NCBI GenBank assembly: GCA_944472155.2
Contig: OX235271.1
Span: forward strand, 25,986,977-26,050,976
DNA: 64,000 nucleotides
Direction: 5' to 3'
Origin: Trichobilharzia szidati
Lineage: Eukaryota > Platyhelminthes > Trematoda > Strigeidida > Schistosomatidae
Below the pieces are notes generated by a model. It was not told the DNA's origin. It made no database searches and was given only the letters and a program-made list of their open reading frames with translations. Positions 44,687 through 58,032 of the stretch are shown one piece after another (position 1 is the first letter of the stretch; each line of letters opens with the position of its first letter). The position numbers and the translations under genes are program-made.

Positions 44687-47600
44687 GACTATTCTAGAAT
44701 AGTAGTCAATAACAACATTAGTGTTTTTTAAATAATATCGATTGGTAAAGTAAGATCACAATGGAATTACAGTTCATTAAAGATGCTTAAATTATAATAA
44801 AAATAAAGATATAATAGCGAATAGAATATCAACTAAAATTAAGGATTAGTAGAACCTAGATGGCCAAGGTAAGGACAATATCTGAACTAGCTTCTTTTGA
44901 ACACGTAAATTAGAATTCTTAATATGGATCCCAACAGCCAGCCTCAGCAATATTTAGTAAACGAACACTTAAGGCGAAGTTAAAATTTGTTGGCATCTGT
45001 GGATTCCCCTATTGACATATATATGTATATGTCGACTGAGTTGAACAGCTTGTTAAACGGCTGCTTCAATATTTCCAGCATTATTGACTCAAAGTTGCTG
45101 GTTTTTTATGCTCACTAGAAAGTAATGGAATTCAGAAGGCGCTTTTCGACGCGTTTACGACTTGTCAGATAAATAATGTTCATGCACATTTAAATGGATG
45201 ACAGTGTTCCTTGTGAAACACTCGTGGCCCCCAGTAGATGACGCTTTTGCATTTGAAGAAATGCGTGCAGACTTCCAGTTTCATTGACAACAACATCATC
45301 ATCACCCATTAGGAATCAGGTTTTTCTAAATGATGCATCGCAAAATGTAGGAACGCCTTACGGGAACAAAGACCCTGAAGCCATTTAAAAAGAAACAGTT
45401 ACCTACCTTAGTTAAGTGATTCAGCATTTCAAACATTTCATGAAGCATTGAATGATCGAAATGACTACGAAGAAAGGCAATATTCTTTTGCACTAGGCTC
45501 TTATCTTCATGACCAGTACCAGTACCAGCAGTAGCGGCAGCCGTATTAACTGTAATCTGTCGCTGTGCTGGAGATGATGATAAGGGTTTTGCTTTCGGTG
45601 ATGAAGTAAAACTTGACGAGAGATCACGTAAACGTTGAGGCTGTAAAGATTGATCTTTTGATTTGATGCTTTCAACTTTTGTATCCTGGTTATTGATGAA
45701 GTTAGTTAAATGCTTCCATAATAAAAAGGCTGACTGTTCAATAATACCTGTATATAGAGTATAGGGATATAATATGTGTGTGTGAATAAATCATGAGAGG
45801 AAAAAAAAACGTGTTAAACGCGAGAACAACTTTGATAAAATCAACAACAAAATATTCATTAAGGCCAACTGAATAATCGTGCGAACATTCTATGTCCATA
45901 TAATACTTGTTTTTGCTTTCATCGTAGGAAGAAGACATAATACAGTCTGACTAGCTTCCTGAAGGCTTTCATCAGCCAGTGTGTCATTGTTTTTTCTCTT
46001 CGATTCCAGTGAAGAGTAAGTTCAGTTTTTATATTTTTTTTTGATGGGATTTGAAGTTTCTGAAGGAAATGAATTGATTTATTGAGAGCGGAAGACATGA
46101 AAAGATTAGCTGTCTTCGATCATAGGTGTCTGCGTTCTATCTCCCGCGTCAAGTGGTGGTATAATAAGGTGAGCAATATTGAGGTTAGGCGTCGAGTGCT
46201 AGGTACGGAGGGAGGGGAAATCAGTCGACGAGACTGTGAAATTACATCGACTGAGATGGTTAGGACATGTGTTACGTATGCCTAGTCATCGCCTTCCTCG
46301 ACTGACGGGCAATGTTAGCTGACACAGGATGGGTCAGGCTGGAAAAGAGCTAGCGGCGGTCAAACGAAAACATGGCACCAGTCGATGAAATCTACAACAG
46401 TTAGTCTAAGCCACGTAGGAAGGTGTAGACTTCCTGACTGGTTGGGGTCCTCGGGACGGTAAAAACCAATGGTTGGAAACAATTGGTGACACGACTCAAA
46501 ATCGTTCTCAATAGCTGGCGCAGATGCATCCACTCCTTGTGACTTATGATTTCCAATGAAACTGTTTTGTTCTTCGTTATTACTATTCCTTTGTCTCGCA
46601 CCTCTGTTTACTGTCTCTAATGTGCATTTCTCCTACTTTTTTCTCTTGCTTTGTGTGCTACATGGAGTGTGGCGACTTGAACTGCCGCACATATGTGCAA
46701 AGTTCTATGTCGGAAACCGACCGACCGACCGAAATGAATTGATTTTCTGGAGTAGGGTCACCAGACCGACGCCAAACCTTCGCCTATCTTCCACGCTTAC
46801 GATCGGATATTGAATTAGTTGACATCGCACGCCAGGCTCTCACAAATGGGAGTTGAATGGTAGACAACGTGTTGGAGGTCGCTTCGAGAGTGACATAGAG
46901 GAGATTATTTTCAAGGGGAAGTGAAGGTATGCTACCGTAGCCTTATGTTTTACTCGGAAATCAAAGGAATAATAATAGAAAGAATAACAGAGCTAACTGA
47001 CACAGAGAACAGTCTACAAACCAATGTTTTCAATAGATAGAACTTTCATCAGTGAAGGATAGACCTCAGAGTGAGTTTAGTTACCTAATTTGAAATCACA
47101 CTTATTGTGTGAAAGCTGATAATACTAACGAGTTGGCCAGAATGAATTGCACGGATTCGAACCTGAGACCCACCCATTGATTAGCAAGCAGTTCAGTGCT
47201 TTAACCAATTAGAACGGAATAGATAATGATATTGTACTTTTGTTTAAAGCTTAATTAGTTCTGGATATAGTTCAACAGAATGAAAAGATCAGTTGTCAGG
47301 ATTACAATAGTGCTCCTCTATCTGAGAACTATGCTATGTGACACAATCATATTTTGATGTCTTCGCTCAATACTCAAGATCAGATGGCCGGAAAGGATCA
47401 GCAACAAAGATCTCTGGGAGCGAACCAACCAGGAACCGATTGTGAAACAAATAGGCAGGAAAAAATGGAGATGGATTGGCCACACTCTGAGGAAACCAGC
47501 AAGTGACATCACTAGACAAGCCCTCGAGTGGAACCCGAAAGGGAAGCGACGAGTTGGTCGTCCAAGGGTGACCTGGAGGAGATCATGTGAAGAGGAGATG

Positions 47601-50600
47601 AAAGCATGTGGGCAGACCTGGAACCAGGTGAAAACTCTAGCAGAGAACCGAACGCAATGGAGACGCATGGCTGAAGCCCTATGTTCCTCTAGGAACTAAA
47701 GGAAATAATAATAATAATTGTAAGCATGAATACAATAGACTACTTACTACCTGACACTCGAGAACAAATCGGAATCCCTCACATTAGGGTTGGGTTCCAA
47801 GTGAAACATAGGAAGTTTTGAGGGGTGGGGTTGCTAGCTTTACATCCAACCTTTCCTCTTTTTCTATCTGATTATCGGCTAGTAAACTGAGAGGTGCGTC
47901 GGTGGCACAGCGGTTAGGACGCTCGCCGACCATGCACATGGTCCGGGGTTCGATCCCCGGCCACAGACGCACTCCTTTACCTCGCTAAGCCAGTAATAAA
48001 AGTTGGTAAAGAGGAAAGGTTGGACATGAGGCTAGCAACCCCATGCTGTAAAAATTAACACTGCTACAGAAACTTCAAGCCTCGAGCTTGAAGCCCTGTG
48101 TTCCACTGGGAACGTGAAGGAATAAAAAAAACTAAGCGGGGTTTAGAAGTGCATCGCCCGAGAGTCGGAACCGAAATTCCCCCACGGTTGGCGAGCATTG
48201 TATCACTGAACTATCGACGCACGAAATACAACATATACACTCCTGCACACACACACACCAATCGCATAACATTCAGAGATCCACTTTCATAGTTTCAAAA
48301 CTGCTAAATAAAGAAGTGTAATTAAACCAATAAGTCCAACTAGATAGTTCTAAAACAGTTCAATTACAGAGAACAGATTTTTCGTCTACTGGGCTAAGAG
48401 TCACACTTGTCATATGCGTGAGGGTTGATGATACTACCTAGCTGCTTAGGTTGAAGTAAGTGTGTAGCAGAATTCAAGTCAGTAAGTAACCCAGCGGCCG
48501 AAAACTGAGTGCTTTAAACCAATGCATCACATCTTCTTTGAGATACAAATACTAGACTGTTATGTCTATGACTGCTGTAATTATTCCCAAAGTGTATTCA
48601 GATATACCTAAGTGTCACTTGAAATTCATTTGCATTCACGTGAACGTAAAGAATTATCAATATATATTAATTATTCCTAGCTTTCTGAGTGGCACATTGC
48701 ACTCTGTGTGTCATCATTTTGATATAACTGCATAGCTGTACACACAAGCTTTCACGTATTCATCATAATATCACCTTCAAACTTGCACCCTACCCGATGC
48801 TTGCCATATTTTATAGCTTCCACTCGATAGATAGCCTGGTGTAAAATGTCACTTAAAATTGTCTCTTCAGAGCATGAGTGATTGGATTATCCAATCTTCA
48901 TTTATTTTTGCAAGTGTTTGTTAGCCGATAGATTGTTGACTAGTTTGCTACTAGAGATTACTTTCGACGATCTGATCTTTAGCATTTGATGACAACAAGC
49001 TACACCTATTATGTCAGGGAAGAAAAAACTATCTGGTTATTTAAAGCGTGACATCTGATTACAATTTACACTTTAGCCTCTTTATTTTATCATTAGACAT
49101 TATCAGTCAGCCCTCACATTCAGTGTCCCCTTTGTTAATGTGTGTTTGTATGTATTTTGTGGTTATCGCAATTTGTATTTAATAAGGAGCATTACCACCA
49201 AATAGATGGGGTTGCTATGGGTTCTCCCCTTGGTTCCTTATCAGCTGACATATTTCTATCTAAATTGGAAAATGGTCCTTTAAAAGAGATACTAAACAAA
49301 CTCGATTATTATTGTCGATATGTTGACGATACCTTTATCATTTGCAACAATAATGTGGCTAGACAATACCTGCTCCAAGTCTTCAATAAGGTACACCCAG
49401 CTATTAAATTCACTTGTGAAGAGGAACTCCAAGGCAGTATTCCATTTCTGGATGTTCTTCTTACAAAAAGAACAGACGGTACCTTTGAGAGAAACATCTA
49501 TAGGAAAGCGACGTGGAATGGACAATACACCCACTTCCATGGCTTCATACCTATACAATATAAGCGCAACCTAATTCGTTGTCTCAGCCATAGAATTAGA
49601 CGCATATGTACCGACGACTGCATTGAAGATGAAATAAGAAATCTTACAAACGCCTTGCTACAAAACGACTATCCTACCAACTTCGTAAAGAAGTATATCA
49701 ATGAAACTACACACAAAATTAAGCGAGACACAATAAGAAAAAGCTCCACTTAAATTTACAATTCAAAGGCGATATATTAAACCGTAGATTAACGAGAGCA
49801 GTTGAAAGAACTTTCAGTGCCGCAAAACTGCATGTCACTTTCTCAACCAAACCGATATTGAAACTGTGCATTAAAGATAGATTACCCAAAATGACGACAT
49901 CAATGTGTATATATAAATTCAACTGCTCGTACCCAGAGGAATTTATCTCTACGCACTCGTGAACATATTCCGGTCTGGCTTGGGAAAAGAGCGACCAAAT
50001 CATTAAATAGTGCGATTCTGGCTCATCTAGTGGATAGCGAACACAGCATCAAAGTAGATGAGTCATTTACAGTTGTGTATCGAGTACCGAACAATCTCCC
50101 CAAAGGCACACGATTACGCCTCCTAGCCATAGCTGAGGCTTTAGAGATTAATAGAGAAAGACCAGACTTATGTGTACAGAAAAAAACTTATTCACTCCCT
50201 CTGTCTACCCTGGTCAGGATCATAATTTTCCGTATTATTATTACCATTATTATCATTCTGTGATATCATGTCTTTATTATCCATTTCTCCACCTAGTTTA
50301 TTTCACCTCATTGTTAACCTTAATTTTGTCAACCTTTGTGATTTTATACTAAGCCTACCAATTCTGTAACATCTCATTACAATTTAGCCTCTTTATTTTA
50401 TCATTAGACATTATCGGTCAGCCCTCACATTCAGTGTCCCCATTGTTAATGTGTGTTTGTGTGCATTTTGTGTCTATCGCATTTCTCTCACCCCAATGAC
50501 ACTTGTATTCTGATGACTATAAAACAACACTATATCACCCAATTGTTCATTCACACTTCATCACATTTTTCTGACTATACACCCTATACACATTTGATTG

Positions 50601-53600
50601 ATTATGTTAACTAATGGACTATCACCTCAACTTACACATGCACCCCAATACAGTTTCTGATATTATTTTCATTTGCCTTTATTGCCTATATGTACCCTAT
50701 TATTATTCATGGATTTATAACTGTAGAGCCTGAAGAAGAAGAAGCTATCGAAAACAATTGTTCGCTTAAAATCTTGTTTTGATTTCAATATGGGGATATT
50801 TCATTTACTAAAGCGTGATAGGTGTGGCAGCACATACCCGGAATGCATAACCCAATAGTTGAAAGTGGAATACTTCGCACCAATGAATGAGAGATACAAC
50901 TTCATTTGAAAATCACTTACCAATAAGTCCACGCAATTGAACACGTAAACAACTAGCACCAATCTGTGTTAATCTCTGCATCATCATAAACTCTGAATTC
51001 TGACTTTCTTTACCGCCGGTCATTCGACTACAAAATAAGAGTACATGTAAATTATATAGAAAGAATACTATTCAATGTACATTAAGTGACAATGTCAATG
51101 AGCCATGAAATATTCACCTTTCGTAAAACTATTTACTACTGATTGGTTGAGATGTGGTGTCTTTTTCTGGCCTCACGCCGAAACCTTCCCTGTATTCTGG
51201 GCTTACTACTGGCTAAGCCAAATTAAGGAGTGAGTCGGCTGGGGATCGAATCTCGGATCAAGTGGGTAATGGGCAAATATTTTACCGCTGAACTACCAAT
51301 ATACAACCAAATAATCAATTAGAGATCCCCTAAAAACCACCAACGAATACTTGACAGTCATTTCGTCCTAATTTGGGACTCTTCAGTAGCGTGGATTCAC
51401 TGGGGGGTTCGAAGTCAGCAACTTGTGGTTAGTAGGCGAGCTCATAGATCACTCAGCCACTGGAAAATTCAAATAATGGATTAAAATAAGGTAAGCTTTA
51501 AGTCTAGTGTTTATTAAAGTCAATAAAAGCATACTACGCAAAACGAAAAAACGGGGAATTGATTGTGTTCTAACTTACTCATTAGAATTTAACAACTGTG
51601 CAGAAAAATTAAAAATGATAGATGAAGCTTGTTTCAATTCATGGATGGATAAGTTTTCACTGGATGATTCACACTATAGTAAAAAAAAAACAACAACATA
51701 AAAGCATAGAAAAGTAAATTGTTGCTTGAAATGATAGCTATTTTTATTACTGAATTATTTAAATATATCAGTGGTTGTTGAGTAACAAAATTTCACTGCC
51801 AACGGTTAGTCACAAAAGCCGCATACAACTCAAAAACTAGAGAGTAGCTTTCTTTCACAAATATAAGACACAGGAAAAATAAGTATAGGTGAAAAAAGGT
51901 GGGATTTTTCCCTCCAAAAGTCCAATTATTATTATTGAATAACTTTAGAATTACATTGTTACACTGATTAAGAAAGCTACAGCGTCGAATGACATGACAT
52001 ATAAACCAATTTCCCGTGCTAAAATAATTTACGAAGATAGCAGCTCAGTTTCTCATTCACACACACACACATACTACTACTACTTTCGGCAGGCTAGAAG
52101 TGTATTATCTCTTCTAATCCGTCCCCATCTCTTTGTCACTAGACTAGAAAGTCTTGTCTTTATGCTTAATTACTGTACCAATTAACATTTACTTTTGAAT
52201 TTCTGAGATACATAAAAATATATCCAGTATTTGTGCAGGATGCACTACACTATTCAAGCAGCCATCTGATATGTAATCAGATTCTCTAGCAGACAGTTAA
52301 TCCACTCAACATTAAGGATAAGGTACCGCTTTTGGCTGTATCAATGTGTATTTCTCAGTTCAATGTTCAGCCTAGAACAGCCAGAGCAGAAAAGGAGGAT
52401 ACTAGCACTTCTATCTTCCAACACCTTGTCAACTCTGGACATTGAGTACATTCCGCAGAACTGCCTTACACTGTTCCTGAATGTCGCACGAAATGACTTT
52501 GAATACGCCGTCTATTGGGGCTTTGAAACCAGACTTCTGTGTTTAAAAGGACTACATACATTCATTCACCCTACTATGACCAAAGTAACGTTTTTACTGT
52601 ATTTTGCTTCATTTTACTTTGTAAGTTTATTATCATTATTATTATTCTCATCATCCTTATTAGACCATCACTCTACTGTGGTTTACTAATAATAACACAT
52701 TTTCATCATTTAGATTTTATAGAAACACTATCAACACATTCTATGCGTCGTTGGTTCACAATAGTAGAATCATCAGCAACGATATATCAGTGATCCGAGT
52801 TCAATTTCCAAAAACAACACCTTTCTAAACTTCGTCCACTTTACTTATTATTATTATTGTTCCCTTGGGTTCCTAGTGAAACATAGGGCTTCAACTGCAC
52901 GTCTCCACTTGCTTCTGTCTTCTGCTGTACTTTTCACCTGCATCCATGTTAATCCATACTGTTTCAACTCCTCTTCACACGATCTCCTCCATGTCACCCT
53001 TGCACTAACGTCCCACTCGCCGCTTCCCTTCCGAGTTCCACTCGAGCTATGGGCTGACGCGCGATGTCACCCAGCGGCCTCCTCCTCAGCGAGTGTCCAA
53101 TCCATCTCCACTTTCTCCTGCATATTTGTTGGGCGATTAGTTCTTGTTTTGTTTGTTTGTTCCCATAGTTTCTTGTTGGTGATTGTTTCTGACCATCTGA
53201 TCTTCAGTATAGAACGAAGACAGTTAGTTGTTGATAAAGGTCTGCAACAGGCTGTTGGAAATATTCTTTGTGACCCACCGCCAAGTTTCTGATCCATCCG
53301 TATAGAAGAACTGACTGACTTGACGTTTGTATTGAAAATCCGAATTTTGTTGTTGAGTGTTGCTGAGTGACGAAGATTTCCTGAATGGTTTCAGGTTGAT
53401 GAATGTGTTTCTCGCCTTCCCGATTCTCGCTCGATTTGACATCCTCGTCCGTTCCTCGTGTAGTTGAGACAATACTCCCTAGATAAGTGGATGAAGTAAC
53501 CTCTTTCAAATCCCTCCTGTTGATGGTGATTGGCGCTGGATGTTGCTGCTGTTGTTGTTGTTGGTTGGTTATTTTCACAACCTTCGTCTTGTCTATGTTC

Positions 53601-56600
53601 ACCTGGAGTCCTGTCTTTGCTGCCAGCCTCTTCCACCAGTTTGTCAGTTTTCGCTTGTAAGTCTTCGATTTTGTGTGACATCAAACATAAATCATCCACG
53701 CGCGAAATCCAGGTGTTCTAGGTTCTTCACGTCGGTCCCTGTCTTCTTCTCACACAGAGAATGTGCTTTTCGATAATTTCCTCTCCGTCAAGTTCTAGTG
53801 CTATCTATCCAAAATAGTTAAAGAATAGTTGTTATTAAAAAAATCAATGCTTTAAATAACATTGAATGAATAAGATCAGTTCAAAAGTGTCTGTAAGAGA
53901 ATCATACACATAGATATAAACATAAATTAAGTATTACATAAATTACCTAAAAGAACAAAACGACGAATATGCATTAATTACACCGCTTGACCCCCCCCCC
54001 CCCCGAAAAAAATATGATACAGTTGAGAATTTGAATAGACTCCAGGCCTTTCACCTTTCCCCTCCAAAATGCTCTCTCTTGTAAGAACGCGTTAATAACA
54101 CTACCGCCAGGCGATTCCTTTTCACTGTCTTCACTCAGCAAGGAGTTTTCTTACAGTAATGAAAGGACTGGTGTAGAGAGAGAGAGAGAGGTATTAGTAA
54201 GATCAACAGTTCAGTACAGATGGGCTCGAGGATCTAAAAGAAACTAATGAGGTATAGATCGGTAACCACAGAAATCCAGTAAGTGATGTTATTTTGTTGC
54301 CATGTTTACCAAACCATAAGTGACAGGTTCACAGCAGAGTCGTACCTTACGACTGGCCAACCGGGTATTATTTATCCCAACCTTCACGTGAATTACGTAG
54401 TGCATCCACATATGGTGGGTGAGCATATTTTACACGATTAGTCTTTTAAACAAAAATACAAACTAAAAAAAAACAACTAATCAACATACATTTAACAGTT
54501 GGGCAACAGACTGTCCAAATTGTTGTTTTTGTTGTTGTTCACTGTGATGATTCTCTGAACGTTTATTTTTATTATTACTATAATTATTAAGGAATTGAGC
54601 ATTCATCAGGGATATGCAAATCTTCTCCTTGCTGTATAAACATTTCATTGCCCATTTCAATATAGTAATAAATAAAGCCAACGTATCGAGGACTTTTGAA
54701 TCCATATTAGTACTACTATTATTATTATTATTATCTGTATATGTGGGGGAAAAATAAGAAAAGAAAGAAAGAAACGATAATCACTACTTATGTATAGAGA
54801 GAATGTCATACAAAGAATATCACTGTAAGAAGGAAAATATAGTTATGTTTTGTTAGTTTATTAGCAACACCGACAGTGCAGTGCACCAACGAAAGGAACC
54901 ATATTGCCCGCGATTTGCCAACTTACCTACCTCACATCTCTGGGATAGATGTGATATCCGGTCACCGATGAATGGATGTGTGCATTGTACTGCGGTTCGC
55001 TCTGTCTTCCTTTATGACTATGAGACATGGCTCTTGAAACTAAGGAAGGTAGGAAAAACACGGGCTATCTTCAAGCATTAATGTTCGCATTCTACATGTC
55101 ATGATGTTTAAGCAGTATAATATGGTGAGTAATATACTGAAGTTGGGTGTAAAGGGCTACTTAAGCCCATCAATGAGGTTGTGAAGTCACGTCGACTGAG
55201 ATGTCTAGAATACCCATTACGACTTCCGAGTCACCGGAGTACATGTCGCGGAATGTTAGCCGAGATAAAGTTAGGCTGGAGAAGAATTAGATGCCCGTCA
55301 AATGAAAACATGGCATCAATCTATGAAACCTTTTACTGCTTGTTGACCATGTGGTTGGGAACTTTGGGATGTTAGGAAACAACGGCTTCGAACCATTGCT
55401 AATATAGCTCGAAATCGTTCTCAACAGAACAGATGCATTCACCATTTGTAGTCTCGCAGACCTATTAAATTCTATTGTTTTTCGATTTTACCATTCTCTC
55501 TCTCTCCTGAAACATTCCTGCTCATTAAACTTCTATGGAATTTCTTCTTTCTTTCATTTATCTAGACGCATGTGCTAAATGGAGTGTAGCAACTTGAAGT
55601 GGTGCGTACTTCTGTGCATAGTTCTATGTGGAAACTGAGCCAGTGTCTTTACGGGTTTTCCAGACAGCAAACTTTCATCAACAGCTGCCTTAGTTGTATA
55701 CTGAAGATAATCATATGACCGGCCAGAAAGGATTAGCAAGAAGGAACGTTTGACGACGATCAAACCAAGAACGTATTACCCAACAAATATGTCGAAGGAA
55801 ATGAAGATAGATCAGACAGACACTGAGGAGACTTAACTGACACCAAATGCAAGGCTCTCAAGTGGGAGCTAAGTAGGAGAAGACGACCAGTTAGGCGTCA
55901 TTCCGAAGGTGACCTGCAAATTGTGTGTCATGAGGAGATGGAAGCTTACGGGCAGTCGTGAAGGTCGTTAAAAACGACTGCATAGAACAGGACGAAATAG
56001 ACATGTTCTGTTGAAGGCCCATACTCCATTAGGAAAACAAGGCAATAAGAGTAATAAAACAATAGGAATCAAGATAGAAATCTTCCAGATAATCAGGAGA
56101 GAAAGTTAATCAGTAACTGAATATAATACACAGACGCGGAAAACACATTAGCACTTTTCGACTAAAGTCTGTCACAAAATCAAGTTTAACTGAAGTTACA
56201 TCTAAACAATACAATAATAATATTCATTAACAAATATGCAAGATATCAAGGCTCAAATATCAAACAAATTACAGTGGGAAAAAAGCCTGTTTTCATTCAA
56301 CTCGATTATGAAGTTGGAAATATTGCAGCAATAGTCAACAGAAGATTGAGTACGTCACTAGCTAGAGCCTATCCTGCAGCTAAGTTGATTCACATCCATC
56401 GGATAACATGCTCTTTGGCGCAATCAAAAGTCGACGAATACCATTCTCATGTTAACTCCAACTGTGTATACAAATTTACGTGTATCTGTGGGAGCAGTTA
56501 CATTGGGAGAACAGAAAGAAGAGCACACCACCGATTTTCTGAACATGTACCGAAAAGCCTACGTCTCAAGGGAACAATCGCTTACAATAGTAACATTACC

Positions 56601-57992
56601 AGGCATCTTCGTGATACGGGTCTTGAGGTGGAAATCGCAAAATCCTTTAAAATTATCAATAGGCAAAAAGCTCAATTCTTCTCAAATTTGTCGAAGCGAT
56701 CTCTATCAATTGCCTGAAAACCAATTTATGTGTTCACAAAGAAGCAGTTATTTCAGCAGTCTTTCCTGGCCAACCTGGTAACTGGATGTCTCCCTGTATT
56801 CCCTGTTTCAGTTGATCACATAGTCTTTGAATTTAGCCTAACCCCCCCCCCTTTGATACAGTGTAATTTTGCTTGTCTCTTGTTTCTATGATTTGAGTTG
56901 AGCTCAGTACATTGTTACCTAATTTATTAGTCAGTCATCTATCATCTTACGCATCCCTCTCTTATCACTTGCTTATTACTTGCTTAAACTTGAACTGCCG
57001 GCGTAAAAACTATATGAGCGTAATTTCTGAGCACTACTGTTCAGCTAAGTTCGGAACTTCCTGTCAACTGGACATCCTGTAATGTTTGCAAGTATGTTAA
57101 AACTTTTCTGTACATAATACTTAATAATAACAACTTTATTTAGGCTGTAAGTAGCTGATGAGAGGCCAACGAAATAAATGATGTTAGCATATTATTCTGC
57201 AAAAGCTCGTGTGGAGCTAGGTATATCGGTCGTTCGACACGAGTTTTGTCCAAGAGGGTGCAAGAACACTATCCTGCATGGTTACGAAAAGGTGGAAATG
57301 GAGCAATCAGAAGCGCGATCATTGAACATCTGGTCGATAATGATCACCCTATCTTTGTAGCCTCCGCCTTCAAAGTCATCTACAAGGCAAAGAGTAATTT
57401 ACCCAAATCCCTACGTACCCGACTCATCTGTATTGCTGAAGCCATCTTTGGCTATCGAAACAGAAAAGCCAGATCTCTGTGTACAGAAAAAGTTCGTTCA
57501 ACCCCTCCAACTTTCATGGTCTTAATCCCTCTATGCTAAAGTATGGTAATCCCCAATCATATTTTAGCTCTACCAATTTTTCATTTTTTCATTTTTGTCT
57601 ATTCAATTTGTATACTCTTCCTTATTACGTCAATTGTTACTATTACTACTCTCACTTTTAACTGTTCCCGGTATTATTTCACATGTTCCACTTGTCATTC
57701 TAAATCAATTCCTTTTTTTCAACATTAAATTCTATGCTATTAAATTTCACACAATATTACGTAACGTTTTTATTTTATTCGATTTGTCTACTAATCTTAT
57801 AATTGCACACCTTTTTCAAGTTCTATCTATCCTATGAATTATTCTATATATGACATTAATTTGCTTTGCCACTTGACATTTAACTACGATTATAATCACA
57901 AACATTGTAGTTTTAATTGCATTTCATATTAATAATATTATTATTTTATGCATTCACACCTATGATTCAATTCCCTCACCGGATATAACTTC

Positions 57993-58032
<40 letters not shown>

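Noticed and set aside
47893..47975. Possible tRNA gene
   Set aside because: A and B boxes are good, but the following body and RTE-B-like end show it is a SINE; the same holds for 38031, 21738, 59886, 43156 and 26968.
52363..52689. Plus-strand frame of 108 codons
   Set aside because: No recognisable family, antisense in an intron of the minus-strand gene, and no splice partners found.
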